Below are positions 47,151 through 56,279 of a DNA stretch of 57,970 nucleotides, in pieces. The first letter of the stretch is position 1, and every line of letters starts with the position of its first letter. The stretch comes from Selenomonas ruminantium subsp. ruminantium ATCC 12561. Its GTDB lineage: Bacteria; Bacillota; Negativicutes; Selenomonadales; Selenomonadaceae. The stretch is from assembly GCF_000424065.1 (NCBI RefSeq), contig NZ_AUJE01000029.1:1-57970 (forward strand), written 5' to 3'. The translations under genes were made by a program, and so were the position numbers. The notes beneath the pieces were generated by a model that had not been told where the DNA came from, did no database searches, and saw only the letters and a program-made list of their open reading frames with translations.

Positions 47151-48848
47151 TTAGGATAATCTCCGTGATAGCGTCAGCCTCAGCATAAACATTCCAATCT
47201 CCTCTAAATATTTCACAGGAAATTCCGCTACTAAACTGTCTTCTGATTCGGACACTGGCAAATAATCCATCAATGGACCATGAGCAATAACCACCATTGA
47301 TGCATGGGTAGATGTATGCCGTGGTAAACCTTCAATCTCATGAGCAAGGTCAACCCATCTCTTGATTACTTCCGATGATTCATAATGCTGACGAAATTCC
47401 GCAGACGTATTCAATGCTTCATCCAAAGTCATACGTAATTCATTTGGTATAGTTCCGGCTATAGCATCTACCTGCTCATAATCCATTCCCAAAACTCTGC
47501 CCACATCTCTTAATGCAGCTTTAGCCAGCAGTGTACCAAAAGTGACAATCTGTGCTACGCTGTTATAACCATAGCGTTCCTTAAGATAAGCGATTACAAA
47601 ATCTTGATTATCTCGCTGTGGGTTATAGCCTAACTTAAATTCAGGTAAGGATATATGCTCCAGATTCAAAACAGCGTCAGCTTCTAAATTACACTTCGAA
47701 GGTTCTACTTTACTAAGTCCAAGAACATAAGCTATAACACTACCTTCCAAATAACTACATCGTGACCTTACACTAATTTCATGTTCTCGGCAAAATTCAA
47801 TAATATCCTGTGCAATCAGGATATATCTTGCAAGGTCGCTCCTTTTAATCATGTCTAGTTCATAACATAATTGTTTCTGTATTTCTTCTGTAATTACCGA
47901 ATAATATTCAGGGAGAGCTTTTTCACATAGCGCACACAAGTATTCATCATCTGTTTTATAATCTTTTGGTAATGAAAATGCAGGCATTTGCATTTGACCA
48001 AAGGTAAAGTCAACCTGACAGCGTTCAGCGATTTTTACGGTATTGGCAACAGCCTCTGGATATTCCGAAAACAATATTGCTATTTCCTGTGGAGATTTAA
48101 GGTAATACTCTCCATTATCATATCGGCCATTCTTATATTCGTCCAAGTCCATGCCATGTTCTATACAATGCAGAACAGCATATAACTCACTATCTTCCTG
48201 ACGTAAATATCGACAATCGTTGGCTGCCACCAAACCTAAGCCAAAATTCTCAGCTAATTCAACCAAGCCCTTATTGACATTTCTCTCTTGGCCTAAACCG
48301 TGATTCTGAACCTCAATGAAAAAATTTTCTTTACCGAAAATATCGATATATTCTTGAGCTACTTTTTTCGCTCTTAGCTTATTATTGCGGCTAATTGCAC
48401 GATAGACTTCGCCATCAGCACCAGATGACAAGCAGATAAGCCCCTCATGATACTTTTGTAGAAGTTCTTTATCCACTCGTGGCTTGTAGTACATCCCCTC
48501 TATATTGGCCAATGACACAAGTTTCACTAGATTTTTATAGCCCGTCTGATTTTCTGCCAACAGAATCAAATTGTAGTACGTTTCACCATCAACAGCACAG
48601 CGGTCATATCGTGAAGCAGGGGCCACATACACCTCACAGCCGATAATTGGCTTGATTCCCTGCTTTTTACATTCCTTGTAGAAAGGTATAACTCCGTACA
48701 GCGCTCCATAATCGGTAATCGCTAAATGTTTCATACCCAGTTCTTTAGCTCTTGCCACCAGTTCTTTGATGCAAGCTACACCGCTATAAATACTGAATTC
48801 TGTATGGACATGAAGGTGCACAAAATGTCCCTCATCAACTGTTATCAT
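47151..48848 (-). CDS. truncated, probably inactive DnaE-like protein (PHP + start of palm)
   Basis: The 565-residue protein matches the first half of DNA polymerase III alpha (DnaE): PHP domain (FVHLHVHTEFSIYSG, then GIKPIIGCEVYVAPASRYDR), linker and palm start. Key residues are changed throughout. TDH is TDYG, HLILLA is NLILLA, ND-V-HYL is ANDCRYL, the RGSAAGS loop is RSRCSYLEGS, and the catalytic P-D-x-D-x-D is LPEFKLGY. It ends just after PVKYLEEIGMF, before the third catalytic Asp. The frame has stayed open over 565 codons, so a non-catalytic role is possible. It could instead be a recent truncation. Confidence 0.8.
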   Translation of the reverse strand: MITVDEGHFVHLHVHTEFSIYSGVACIKELVARAKELGMKHLAITDYGALYGVIPFYKECKKQGIKPIIGCEVYVAPASRYDRCAVDGETYYNLILLAENQTGYKNLVKLVSLANIEGMYYKPRVDKELLQKYHEGLICLSSGADGEVYRAISRNNKLRAKKVAQEYIDIFGKENFFIEVQNHGLGQERNVNKGLVELAENFGLGLVAANDCRYLRQEDSELYAVLHCIEHGMDLDEYKNGRYDNGEYYLKSPQEIAILFSEYPEAVANTVKIAERCQVDFTFGQMQMPAFSLPKDYKTDDEYLCALCEKALPEYYSVITEEIQKQLCYELDMIKRSDLARYILIAQDIIEFCREHEISVRSRCSYLEGSVIAYVLGLSKVEPSKCNLEADAVLNLEHISLPEFKLGYNPQRDNQDFVIAYLKERYGYNSVAQIVTFGTLLAKAALRDVGRVLGMDYEQVDAIAGTIPNELRMTLDEALNTSAEFRQHYESSEVIKRWVDLAHEIEGLPRHTSTHASMVVIAHGPLMDYLPVSESEDSLVAEFPVKYLEEIGMFMLRLTLSRRLS

Positions 48849-48875
48849 TGCCTGCCCTCCTCTATGATGACGACT

Positions 48876-49451
48876 TCATTCTGCAGTTTCGACAATAAAG
48901 CCACTCCAATTATCCGCATACTGCAAAAGCAAGGTAAGTTTCCCTTCCCTTGCCGCCACGCTGCGATTATCTTCTACATACTGCCCATCATGGTAGACAA
49001 TGGCCTGCACTTCATCTTCTGTAAGCGGGAAACGACTTGCCACCAGATAAAGCCCGCGGATAGGTACACTTAGATAAAGCAGGTCTTTGTTAAAGCGGTA
49101 GGGCGTCGTAGCCGGATAGCCGTAAGCCTTCTGCTTGGGGCTCGGTTCATTTTTTAGATATTGCGGCTGCCCCGGCATCCCAGCTTTGCCTAAGTCATGA
49201 AGCAATGCCACAATGACACAGCTTTCATCACTGATTTCCGGGGCAAGTACCGCTTTGATTTTCAGCAGGTTCTCTGCCACGTTGACACTATGTTCCAATA
49301 AGCCACGCTCACGGCAAAGATGGAATTTGGTGGAGGCAGGCGTTGTAAGATAAGCCGTTTCTTCTTCTATGAACTTCATTAATTCTGCAAATTGTTCCTT
49401 GCGATTGATAACTTTAGCCTTTAACGCCTCATAACGCTCCTTAAGTTCCAT
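48876..49451 (-). CDS. HD-domain phosphohydrolase
   Basis: The 191-residue protein has the HD motif set: ERGLLEHSVNVAENLLKIK near 49-67 (first His), IVALLHDLGKAG near 81 (HD), the insert FNKDLLYLSVPIR near 117, IVYHDGQYVED near 150 and YADNWSG near 177. It looks like phage- or plasmid-type metal hydrolases acting on nucleotides or RNA ends. It starts at ATG 49451 with AGGAGGAA upstream and is 27 nt before the DnaE-like gene, in one operon. Confidence 0.82.
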   Translation of the reverse strand: MELKERYEALKAKVINRKEQFAELMKFIEEETAYLTTPASTKFHLCRERGLLEHSVNVAENLLKIKAVLAPEISDESCVIVALLHDLGKAGMPGQPQYLKNEPSPKQKAYGYPATTPYRFNKDLLYLSVPIRGLYLVASRFPLTEDEVQAIVYHDGQYVEDNRSVAAREGKLTLLLQYADNWSGFIVETAE

Positions 49452-49616
49452 GGCATCTATTCCTCCTAATAACGCTCTTTATAGTTAAATTCTTACAAGT
49501 TATAAATTTGTAACTCCTCTTCTATATAATTTGCCTTTTCTTAAAAGGCATTTCATGTTTTTTTAATTATCCATCTTCTTTTTGCAAAGTATTTGTCAAT
49601 TATTTTGCATTTATTC

Positions 49617-50615
49617 TTATATATATCTCTTTAAATATTTTATTTCTTTAGGTGATTTATCCAAGCAATTAACAATTTCTTTTACAGTCATTCTTCTTAT
49701 CTCAAAATCATAGTTACCAAACAATGTCTCTTTAATGTCATTGAAGTTCTCTATAAACCGATCTATTTCTTCTTCCATTCCAATCTTTATATTTCCGTAT
49801 TTCACTTTCTGCTTATTTTGTTTGGGATTTTTATCATCAAACAAATCATCAGGTATTGTCCAGTAGCCAATTACTAATCTTATTTTCTTCACTTTCGGAA
49901 ACTTCTCATTTTGGATAGCATTGTATATTCCTAAAACATGCTTTATTATTTGGAAAACATCAAAATACGTTGTTATTGCCTTGTAAAACACTTTATAATT
50001 TCCATTCTTTTGCTTTCGATAATACTTTTTATACTCACCATTTTCCTTCTCAATATATTCATCAAGCAATTCTGCTATTTCACGAGGCATTTTAGCTAAT
50101 TTGGGATTATAGGAATCAGATATCAGGCTAGGATAATCAAGAATCCATTCTGTCATTTTCATCTCAAACAGGATAATACTATCACTATTATCAGACTTAT
50201 CCGACTCAAGATAAACGTCCAAACATGCCGAATTTGTTAATGCACGTAATTTCTTCTCAAATTCAAGGTTATATCTTCCTTCTGGTAATTTACAATCTTT
50301 TATCCCCCTTATATCTACTTTTCTCTCAGAACAATCATCAACACTAAAAATATTATATGTCATTGCTGACGATGAATACAACGCTCGCATTTTCCAACGC
50401 AATTCTTGTCCAGAAGCACCGCCATACGCCTCCATATCTTTAGTTGCCATTTCTCGAATCAAATTATCTTTAAGATTTGCGAAATAATACTTTTTCTTAT
50501 CAGCTGATATTTCAGCTGTTTCAACATCGCAAATCATATTTTCAGAATGCCATCTTTTCCTTATTGATTCATATAATACACTCTTACTTATATTTATTCT
50601 TTTCCGTTCAGCCAT
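49617..50615 (-). CDS. hypothetical protein with PD-(D/E)xK-like nuclease motif
   Basis: The 332-residue protein starts at ATG 50615 with AGGAGGGAG upstream. Near 120-165 it shows LEFEKKLRALTNSACLDVYL, then SDSIILFEMKMTEWILDYPS. The D...E-x-K order and the strand pair suit PD-(D/E)xK enzymes of the PGN_0703 kind that recognise or repair DNA. The C-terminal 150 residues are mostly helical with a KIRLVIGYW strand. It is AT-rich and stands alone between operons. The nuclease reading is moderate. Confidence 0.5.
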   Translation of the reverse strand: MAERKRINISKSVLYESIRKRWHSENMICDVETAEISADKKKYYFANLKDNLIREMATKDMEAYGGASGQELRWKMRALYSSSAMTYNIFSVDDCSERKVDIRGIKDCKLPEGRYNLEFEKKLRALTNSACLDVYLESDKSDNSDSIILFEMKMTEWILDYPSLISDSYNPKLAKMPREIAELLDEYIEKENGEYKKYYRKQKNGNYKVFYKAITTYFDVFQIIKHVLGIYNAIQNEKFPKVKKIRLVIGYWTIPDDLFDDKNPKQNKQKVKYGNIKIGMEEEIDRFIENFNDIKETLFGNYDFEIRRMTVKEIVNCLDKSPKEIKYLKRYI

Positions 50616-50639
50616 GATTATACTCCCTCCTAACATCCG

Positions 50640-51031
50640 TCATATAAAAGATTTATTTATCAGCCACTTTAGCAGAAGCATCCATCAAAGCTCCTTCTAT
50701 TTCCGAACAACTATCCAAAAAGCATAGGCATCCGGCATTTAACGTAAGATTTCTATTCCTTACACAAGGAACGTACAACTAGCGAAACGTTATCTTGTCA
50801 TAATGATAAAACGATATGGAGATATCCCGTCTAGCGATTAACGAAATAGCGATAGTTGAATCGTCATAATGGATATTGGAGGTACACACCTCAGGCTCTT
50901 AGCCATAATTTCCATACGCAAATAGCTATCTGCTATCATTCGTAATTTGCATGCAGCTTCATAGTTCATCTGCACCTGAACCGAATTCCCTTTAATGAAT
51001 GCCCCTGCTAAAGCGGCTGATTATATCCTGA
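50640..51031. other. gene-less stretch with a decayed minus-strand frame
   Basis: No full gene is visible. On the minus strand an open piece codes MNYEAACKLRMIADSYLRME without a clear ribosome binding site, ending in TAA near 50837. Two similar stretches, GTCATAATGATAAAACGATA (50798) and GTCATAATGGATATTGG (50864), may be regulatory repeats or remnants. Confidence 0.3.
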
Positions 51032-51661
51032 TTATTTTTCCAGCAATTCCTCAACAATAAATTGGTTCTCACCTGCCAGGTCAAACCTGGGCGTGTAATC
51101 AACTTTGGTAGTGAGCAATGCTTCATCAATCTTGAGAGATGCTTCGTCAGCCTTGCGATTAAAGTCCTTAACCATTGCCCTTACCTTGTTTCTGTCATAA
51201 TCAATCGTCATAATACGGTCAATATCATAGTAGTAGGAAGTTTGATTGCCATCATTGTTAAACACATATCCTTGACCTTCTCCCTTTTGCAGTTCATGAG
51301 AACTCTTCAAGTTTGCTAAGCCTTGTAATACTTGAAGCATTGACCGCCTACTTTTATTAGCATCTACAGCTGCGTCAAGGTTAAAGCCCATCCCTGCCTT
51401 AGCCTTGCCAATTGCACACGACAGTTTTTCTTTTTCTTCCATAAGTTCCTGCCATACTTTCAACAGTGCCTCTACAGCAAAACCTTCTTCGCTCCGCTCA
51501 CTGACATCGACAGTCTCATCCTTCTGTCCTTTTAAGGCCTTGCTGCGCAAGTGTTTTTCCGAAATCGTCATAACGTTATCATTATTGGACAGATATCTGG
51601 TGATGTAACTCAGTAATTCATTGATTTTATTCTGCGTTTGAAAAGCTTCCTTCAAATTCAT
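51032..51661 (-). CDS. hypothetical protein of the WYL operon (DIP1984-like)
   Basis: The 209-residue protein starts at ATG 51661. Its first part (MNLKEAFQTQNKINELLSYI) and the helical core with AVEALLKVWQELMEEKEKL resemble the small DIP1984/septicolysin-like proteins. The later half is longer and contains SYYYDIDRIMTIDYDRNKVR and a C-terminal FDLAGENQFIVEELLEK. It is last of a three-gene operon controlled by a WYL regulator. The function is unknown. Confidence 0.55.
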   Translation of the reverse strand: MNLKEAFQTQNKINELLSYITRYLSNNDNVMTISEKHLRSKALKGQKDETVDVSERSEEGFAVEALLKVWQELMEEKEKLSCAIGKAKAGMGFNLDAAVDANKSRRSMLQVLQGLANLKSSHELQKGEGQGYVFNNDGNQTSYYYDIDRIMTIDYDRNKVRAMVKDFNRKADEASLKIDEALLTTKVDYTPRFDLAGENQFIVEELLEK

Positions 51662-51684
51662 GATAAATACCTCGTATAAATGAA

Positions 51685-51999
51685 TCATATAATATTATCC
51701 AAAATGTAAACATCTGAATGCTTTAATACTGCTGGAATATTTATTGGTTCTGTAAAAATCATAGCCAGACTATTATCGGGAGCATGAACCTGCAAATAGA
51801 AGTCAAAAATCAAAGCCTTCTCATCTTCACTTAATACATGGGGATTAATTACAATAGCTTTTGCAGGAACAGCAATCAAATCTCTTAGCTCATCTGTTTC
51901 AGATAATTCATATCTTTTTTTTGATGGATACAATTTCGCAATCTTTGTTTGTTGCTCTGCAGATACTCCATACATTAAAATCCGCTTAGCGGCACTCAT
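51685..51999 (-). CDS. small hypothetical protein of the WYL operon
   Basis: The 104-residue protein looks like a Rossmann-type alpha/beta unit: RILMYGVSAEQQTKIAKLYP, KAIVINPHVLSEDEKALIFD and SLAMIFTEPINIPAVL. It overlaps the WYL gene by 4 nt and lies 23 nt before the 51032 gene (ATG 51661). No catalytic motif can be named. It resembles small components of signal or defence operons but no function is known. Confidence 0.6.
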   Translation of the reverse strand: MSAAKRILMYGVSAEQQTKIAKLYPSKKRYELSETDELRDLIAVPAKAIVINPHVLSEDEKALIFDFYLQVHAPDNSLAMIFTEPINIPAVLKHSDVYILDNII

Positions 52000-52967
52000 A
52001 CGTTTTCCTCCCTGTACTTTGATGCCATACCTTCTATTGCCACTTTTATACGGTCTCTTAAAACCTGTGGTGCCTTAACCTCAATTCGCTGACCATATTG
52101 CAGCGCCCAATGAAACATCGCATTTTCGTTACATGTTACTGTCACCAATATCTTGTTGCTATCTTCTTCCTCAACTTTGAAATTCCTGCCGAACCAATCA
52201 ACTAATTCATTCATCAGACCAATATCTGCTACGAATTTAACAGCTACACTTTCACCACTATACATATAAATGTGTTCAGCCATGTGCTTAGGCAGGCTGA
52301 ATCCCTGTACAAATTCTTTGATTTTATTTTTGGGCTTTGCTGGTTCATCCAGCATGGTTATCGATGTAATGTGATCGACTCTGTAATGTGATATATTATC
52401 GTACTTGTCATAATTCCCCATCAGGTAATAGCGTCCATTGTTAGCCACCAGTTGATAAGGGCTTACAATATATGGTTCTGGTCTTTTAGGGTGGAGCTTG
52501 AAGTCTATACCATACTGGCTGTAGACAAAGCGCACCTTTCTTTTGGCCTCTATCGCATCATTTAACGTATCTAAGACAATCATTGCCTGCTTATTGTCAG
52601 CATGGTGGAGTTCAGGCAAATTGGATATATGATTAACCTTAGCACTAAAGTAACGATTCCCTAGACTTTTAATTTTCTCGATTAAACGTTGACTCTGTGC
52701 AACTGATATATTTTTAGAAAACAAGATACTATCAATAAGTAACCGCAATTCTGCATCATCAAAATCTCGCTCCATCAAGTAACACCCGCGCTCCGTATAT
52801 ATCTCATATCCCATATCTTTCAGAGACTGTATGTTGTTCCGGATGGAACGTCGGTCGCACTCGGCCCCGTAATTATGGTATAACAAGTCTATGATTTCCT
52901 GTTGTGTCAGTCGATGTTCAGCATCAGTATATTCTTTTAGAATCTCCAAGACCAACATATTCAACAT
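51996..52967 (-). CDS. WYL-domain transcriptional regulator
   Basis: The 323-residue protein has an N-terminal winged helix (RLTQQEIIDLLYHNYGAECD, then RRSIRNNIQSLKDMGYEIY). A WYL domain follows near 140-225 (VRFVYSQYGIDFKL, then PYIVSPYQLVANNGRYYLMG and HYRVDHI). The WCX C-terminal part is near 245-315. WYL regulators sense nucleic acids or nucleotide ligands and often govern phage-defence genes. Its two downstream genes overlap or follow closely, so it probably regulates itself and them. Its position as first gene fits this. Confidence 0.9.
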   Translation of the reverse strand: MLNMLVLEILKEYTDAEHRLTQQEIIDLLYHNYGAECDRRSIRNNIQSLKDMGYEIYTERGCYLMERDFDDAELRLLIDSILFSKNISVAQSQRLIEKIKSLGNRYFSAKVNHISNLPELHHADNKQAMIVLDTLNDAIEAKRKVRFVYSQYGIDFKLHPKRPEPYIVSPYQLVANNGRYYLMGNYDKYDNISHYRVDHITSITMLDEPAKPKNKIKEFVQGFSLPKHMAEHIYMYSGESVAVKFVADIGLMNELVDWFGRNFKVEEEDSNKILVTVTCNENAMFHWALQYGQRIEVKAPQVLRDRIKVAIEGMASKYREENV

Positions 52968-53110
52968 TTTTTGTTACTTCCAGCATATACACGCAATATC
53001 ATCACTCCAATAACATATACCTAATCAGGAAGCTGCACAGTTTTATGTAATATTCGATACCTTCGTTATCTATCCCTTTAATTCCAGCATTTTTATTTCT
53101 CTTTTCTTCT

Positions 53111-54352
53111 TTATATCTTTTCATCTCTAAAATTCAGGAATGCGTTACTATCATAATGTGAAATACAGATATTGGTGGATGGCAAAATTTGTGTAGGTAA
53201 AAGTTTATAGATGCGATATGGTACGTTAATAATTATATCACCATGAACATCCGTATACGCTTTGACACCTGTTATCCCGTCTAATATATCATTTATTTTT
53301 TCATCACTGAAGTTTACTTTTCTTTCTTCTATATAACGTCTTAAATAACTTTCTGCCGTAACCTTAGCTATTTTCTTTATGACGGACATTCTAAATACCC
53401 CATCGTCCCATGATTCCATTTTATCTACATCATTTAAATTCAACATTAATTTTGTATCATCGCCAGTTGGCATAGGTACAATTTTTTCAACCATATCTGC
53501 AAGTAATCGTGGATTTTTTACAACAATATCATAAGCCTTTTTATTACCAAGGAAACTGAATTCATCCAGCATTTCCTTGGTCGTCCGTAAAAAACAAGGA
53601 GGCTGTTTATCAGCATCATAAAATCCCATTGCGTGCTTAATAACCGCACGAATGTCAGCATCTTCTTCATCGAGAAAATGGACATCACTTGTAGCCACTA
53701 CTAACTTGTTCAACCTTTCCCCTAATTCAATTATCTTACAAATAACCTTCTGTACCTCATCTTCTGTTTTAAAACTTTGAATCCAATAATTATCATAAAG
53801 CATGTAATACCCCAAAGGCTGTACTTCTAAATAATCATAGAAATTTGCAATTTTGATAAGTTTTTCATCACTGTATCCTTTAATAATTGCTTGAAATAAT
53901 TCTCCAGCTATACAAGCCGAACCGATAAGCAATCCTTCCCTGTATTCATTTATTTTCTTTTTCGGAATGCGATTTTGCCTAAACATATGGCGAAAAGATA
54001 ATCTCACAAGCTCATTCAGGTTATATATCCCCTCTATATTTTTAGCCAGAATAGATACATGATTAGCTCTTCCTTGCTTGTAATCTTCACCTGTCATATA
54101 TCCTTCCATTCCATATATCACTTTAAGGTTTAAATTATTCTCAATCACAGTCTTCACAGCCTCTGGAAACGCCTGTGTTACGCCATGATCAGTGATGGCA
54201 ATTGCATCCCAGCCCCACCTAGCAGCAGTCATTATCAAATCTTTCGCTGATACTACACTATCATATCTGCTCATTTTTGTATGCGTATGAAGTTCAACTC
54301 TTTTTTCATTAGCATCATCGATACGATTTTTTGAATTGATTTTCATTTCCAT
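53111..54352 (-). CDS. stand-alone PolC-type PHP domain protein
   Basis: The 413-residue protein matches the PHP part of PolC: VELHTHTKMSRYDSVVSAKD, AIAITDHGVTQAFPEA, GMEGYM, ANHVSILAKN, then VVATSDVHFLDEEDADIRAV and CFLRTTKEMLDEFSFLGNK. All metal ligands (HTH, TDH, E, NH, SD-V-H) are kept, unlike in the neighbouring DnaE-like protein, so a phosphoesterase activity is plausible. The 3'-5' exonuclease and polymerase domains of PolC are absent. I prefer ATG 54352 or 54346, both behind GGAGGT. Its role outside a polymerase is unknown. Confidence 0.8.
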   Translation of the reverse strand: MEMKINSKNRIDDANEKRVELHTHTKMSRYDSVVSAKDLIMTAARWGWDAIAITDHGVTQAFPEAVKTVIENNLNLKVIYGMEGYMTGEDYKQGRANHVSILAKNIEGIYNLNELVRLSFRHMFRQNRIPKKKINEYREGLLIGSACIAGELFQAIIKGYSDEKLIKIANFYDYLEVQPLGYYMLYDNYWIQSFKTEDEVQKVICKIIELGERLNKLVVATSDVHFLDEEDADIRAVIKHAMGFYDADKQPPCFLRTTKEMLDEFSFLGNKKAYDIVVKNPRLLADMVEKIVPMPTGDDTKLMLNLNDVDKMESWDDGVFRMSVIKKIAKVTAESYLRRYIEERKVNFSDEKINDILDGITGVKAYTDVHGDIIINVPYRIYKLLPTQILPSTNICISHYDSNAFLNFRDEKI

Positions 54353-54397
54353 TTCTACCTCCAAGCTTCTCTGGGCTCAATCCTTCTGCTGTAATAC

Positions 54398-54449
54398 CAG
54401 TCTAACAAATCTTATGGGTAAAAAAAATCCCATAAGATTTGTTAGACTG
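54398..54449. terminator. perfect 21-bp inverted repeat
   Basis: CAGTCTAACAAATCTTATGG followed by G pairs perfectly with the complement at 54429-54449 around an A-rich 10-nt loop. It lies 46 nt upstream of the start of the PHP gene, so on that strand it is not a terminator for it. It could serve a plus-strand unit or mark the end of a mobile piece. Confidence 0.55.
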
Positions 54450-54482
54450 ACGATAAGCGGTACGTATATAGGAGGTTTGCAC

Positions 54483-54584
54483 ATGAAATTTGGCGAATTT
54501 ATGGCGAGTTTGCAGAAGGGTGATTTGCTCTGCTGGATACTATCAGTGAGTTGCAACGCCCAAAAAGCTTTGCAACTTCTGTGA
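54483..54584 (+). other. 33-codon micro-ORF
   Basis: ATG 54483 has TAGGAGGT 7 nt upstream, a very good site. The product is KFGEFMASLQKGDLLCWILS and a short tail. There is no family. It stands between the inverted repeat and intron remnants, so it may be the beginning of a gene that was cut off. Confidence 0.25.
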
Positions 54585-54659
54585 CGTCAGTTAAATGACG
54601 GCACAAAAGTTGCGAGCATTGCACCTTTGTTTTCATTCCTATTTGTGCCGCCAACGTCA

Positions 54660-54838
54660 GCGGCGGAATGAAGTTTATTATCGAGGAGGCTGACCATTAA
54701 TTGACCAGCCGACCTCTCACACCACCGTTCAGTGCACGGCGGCTCTAGTTTTCACATACTTGCTCGTAATAGCTCGTCAGGCTTATATAGCCTTGGCGGG
54801 CTATTTCTTTGTTTGTCAGGATTTGGTTTAGCATTAGT
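54660..54838 (-). mobile_element. 3' remnant of a group II intron with maturase tail
   Basis: On the minus strand 54838-54745 codes MLNQILTNKEIARQGYISL then TSYYEQVCEN and stop, the usual end of group II intron reverse transcriptase/maturases. The following bases include GAGCCGCCGTGC and ACGGTGGTGTGAGAGG, a segment found after such ORFs in many bacterial group II introns. The rest of the intron is absent. The junction to the relaxase copy is at about 54839. Confidence 0.65.
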
Positions 54839-55904
54839 ATTGGCAGGATTCGAAAAGCTACGGTAGAGAGAAAAAGGAATGGGAAATCCTGAAAAATCGC
54901 ATGGTAGAACCGCCTGGGGACGATGTGGAAGCCTTGGAAGCCTATCTTAAAATATGCCCGGAAATTGACAAGGAACTGGACAAGATAAACCTCAAAATCC
55001 TTCAGGCCGCTGCCGATATACGCCCAGTATTCGAGCAGCTGAACCTGCCCCATAACAAGGCCAGCATTTTGAAGCGAGTGCCTTTTATGTGAACGATAAC
55101 CGCTTGGCCAAGACTGAAATCAGGAAACTCCAGCGGAACATGGACAGCAAGCTCAAGGCCTTGGACAAGCATATCAAGGACTATTTTGCCGTCCACCAAA
55201 AAAACCGGGAGTATTCAGCCGAGGAAATGGCCAGCATACTCAAAGCCAATATTGCAAGGCAGGAGACGGCTGAAAAACGGCTGGCCAAAGAGCTGTATCA
55301 TATGCGAAAACAGGTTATAAGCTATCCTAGAGCTATTGAAATGGCCAAAAATAACTATGTGCAGGGAGCGTTCAAACAGCTCCGCGCCGATAAGCGTGAA
55401 CTAAAAAAACGGGAAGACAAACTCTCCCCGGAAGAACAGGAAAGCGCATGGCAGGGAATTGACCGCCGTGAGCAGGAACTGGAAGCACGGTGCAATACAG
55501 CGGTAGGCCGGTCAAAAATCGAAGCCATAGCGGCTGGTATACTTCGCAAAAATGCGCCCATAGCCCAAGAGTACAGCGAGTTGAGTGCCAAGCACAGAAT
55601 ACTCAAAGATTCTATCATACAGAAAAAGCAGCAATCCCAGAAAGTGACAGCAAAGGCACCTAAGGAACAGGGCAACAAGTTCCGTGTGGCTCCACCGGCA
55701 TCATCCTCTGGAGGAGGTGGTGGCGGCAGCCTACCTACACCCTCCCGTGATGCTGACCTCATCAGCAAAGCACTATCCGGCGGAGCCAAAGAAGCCCAGC
55801 TGGTGGCAAAGTCAAAACCAGACGAGCCGGACGATTGGAAGTGGCTTAGCGAAACAGAGAAAGACGATTTACGAAATGACATGGCTACCATTGACCACTA
55901 CTAA
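54839..55904 (+). pseudogene. broken second copy of the relaxase C-terminal region
   Basis: This stretch is a close copy of 24016-25086 (the last third of the relaxase), starting GGCAGGATTCGAAAAGC. A one-base loss near 55078 (AGCGAGTGCC, GCGAGCTGCC in the intact gene) shifts the frame. The part from 55089 (271 codons) has stayed open to the same tail DLISKALSGGAKEAQ. The relaxase catalytic part is missing, so it cannot nick DNA. The many silent differences show the copy is not very recent. Confidence 0.88.
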
Positions 55905-55954
55905 TGAAGCTTATTTGACAGTTTGCTATTATCTACAATATAATAGTCCTGCTT

Positions 55955-56237
55955 GTCCCCTTCCAACACAGCCATTCTGGGGCTTAACTTGAAGAGGGTT
56001 ATGGGTGGCCCGGTCAATATCCGTCTTATCGACATACCCTTTTTTCTCGCAGCTCTTATGGGCAACTTCTTCTAAAAAAGCCTCGTCTGCTTTTTCCCAC
56101 CCAGCCTGATCCGCAGAGCGGAGGCTAGAAAGACTGTATTTCTGGGCATTATTGAAGATAAACTTGTTATAATCGTCCTCCACCGTACCGGAATTTGAGA
56201 AATTTACCGGGGAACCGGCAAAATAAGCCTCGTTGAA
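55955..56237 (-). pseudogene. broken copy of the ArdC-like gene 3' region
   Basis: The minus strand copies about 15588-15872 of the ArdC-like gene: VEDDYNKFIFNNAQKYSLSS, then ADQAGWEKADEAFLEEVAHK. An added C near 56009 (GCCACCCATAACC against GCCACCATAACC) shifts the frame. Both ends break off abruptly, at TTCAACGAGG on one side and GGACAAGCAGGA on the other. It lies tail to tail with the relaxase copy. Confidence 0.85.
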
Positions 56238-56279
56238 TACACACCTCCATTCATTTCTACTATCTGATGACTATTACAT

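Noticed and set aside
55355-55891. 178-codon minus-strand frame in the relaxase copy
   Set aside because: It is the reverse shadow of coiled-coil coding sequence; the same shadow exists opposite the intact relaxase.
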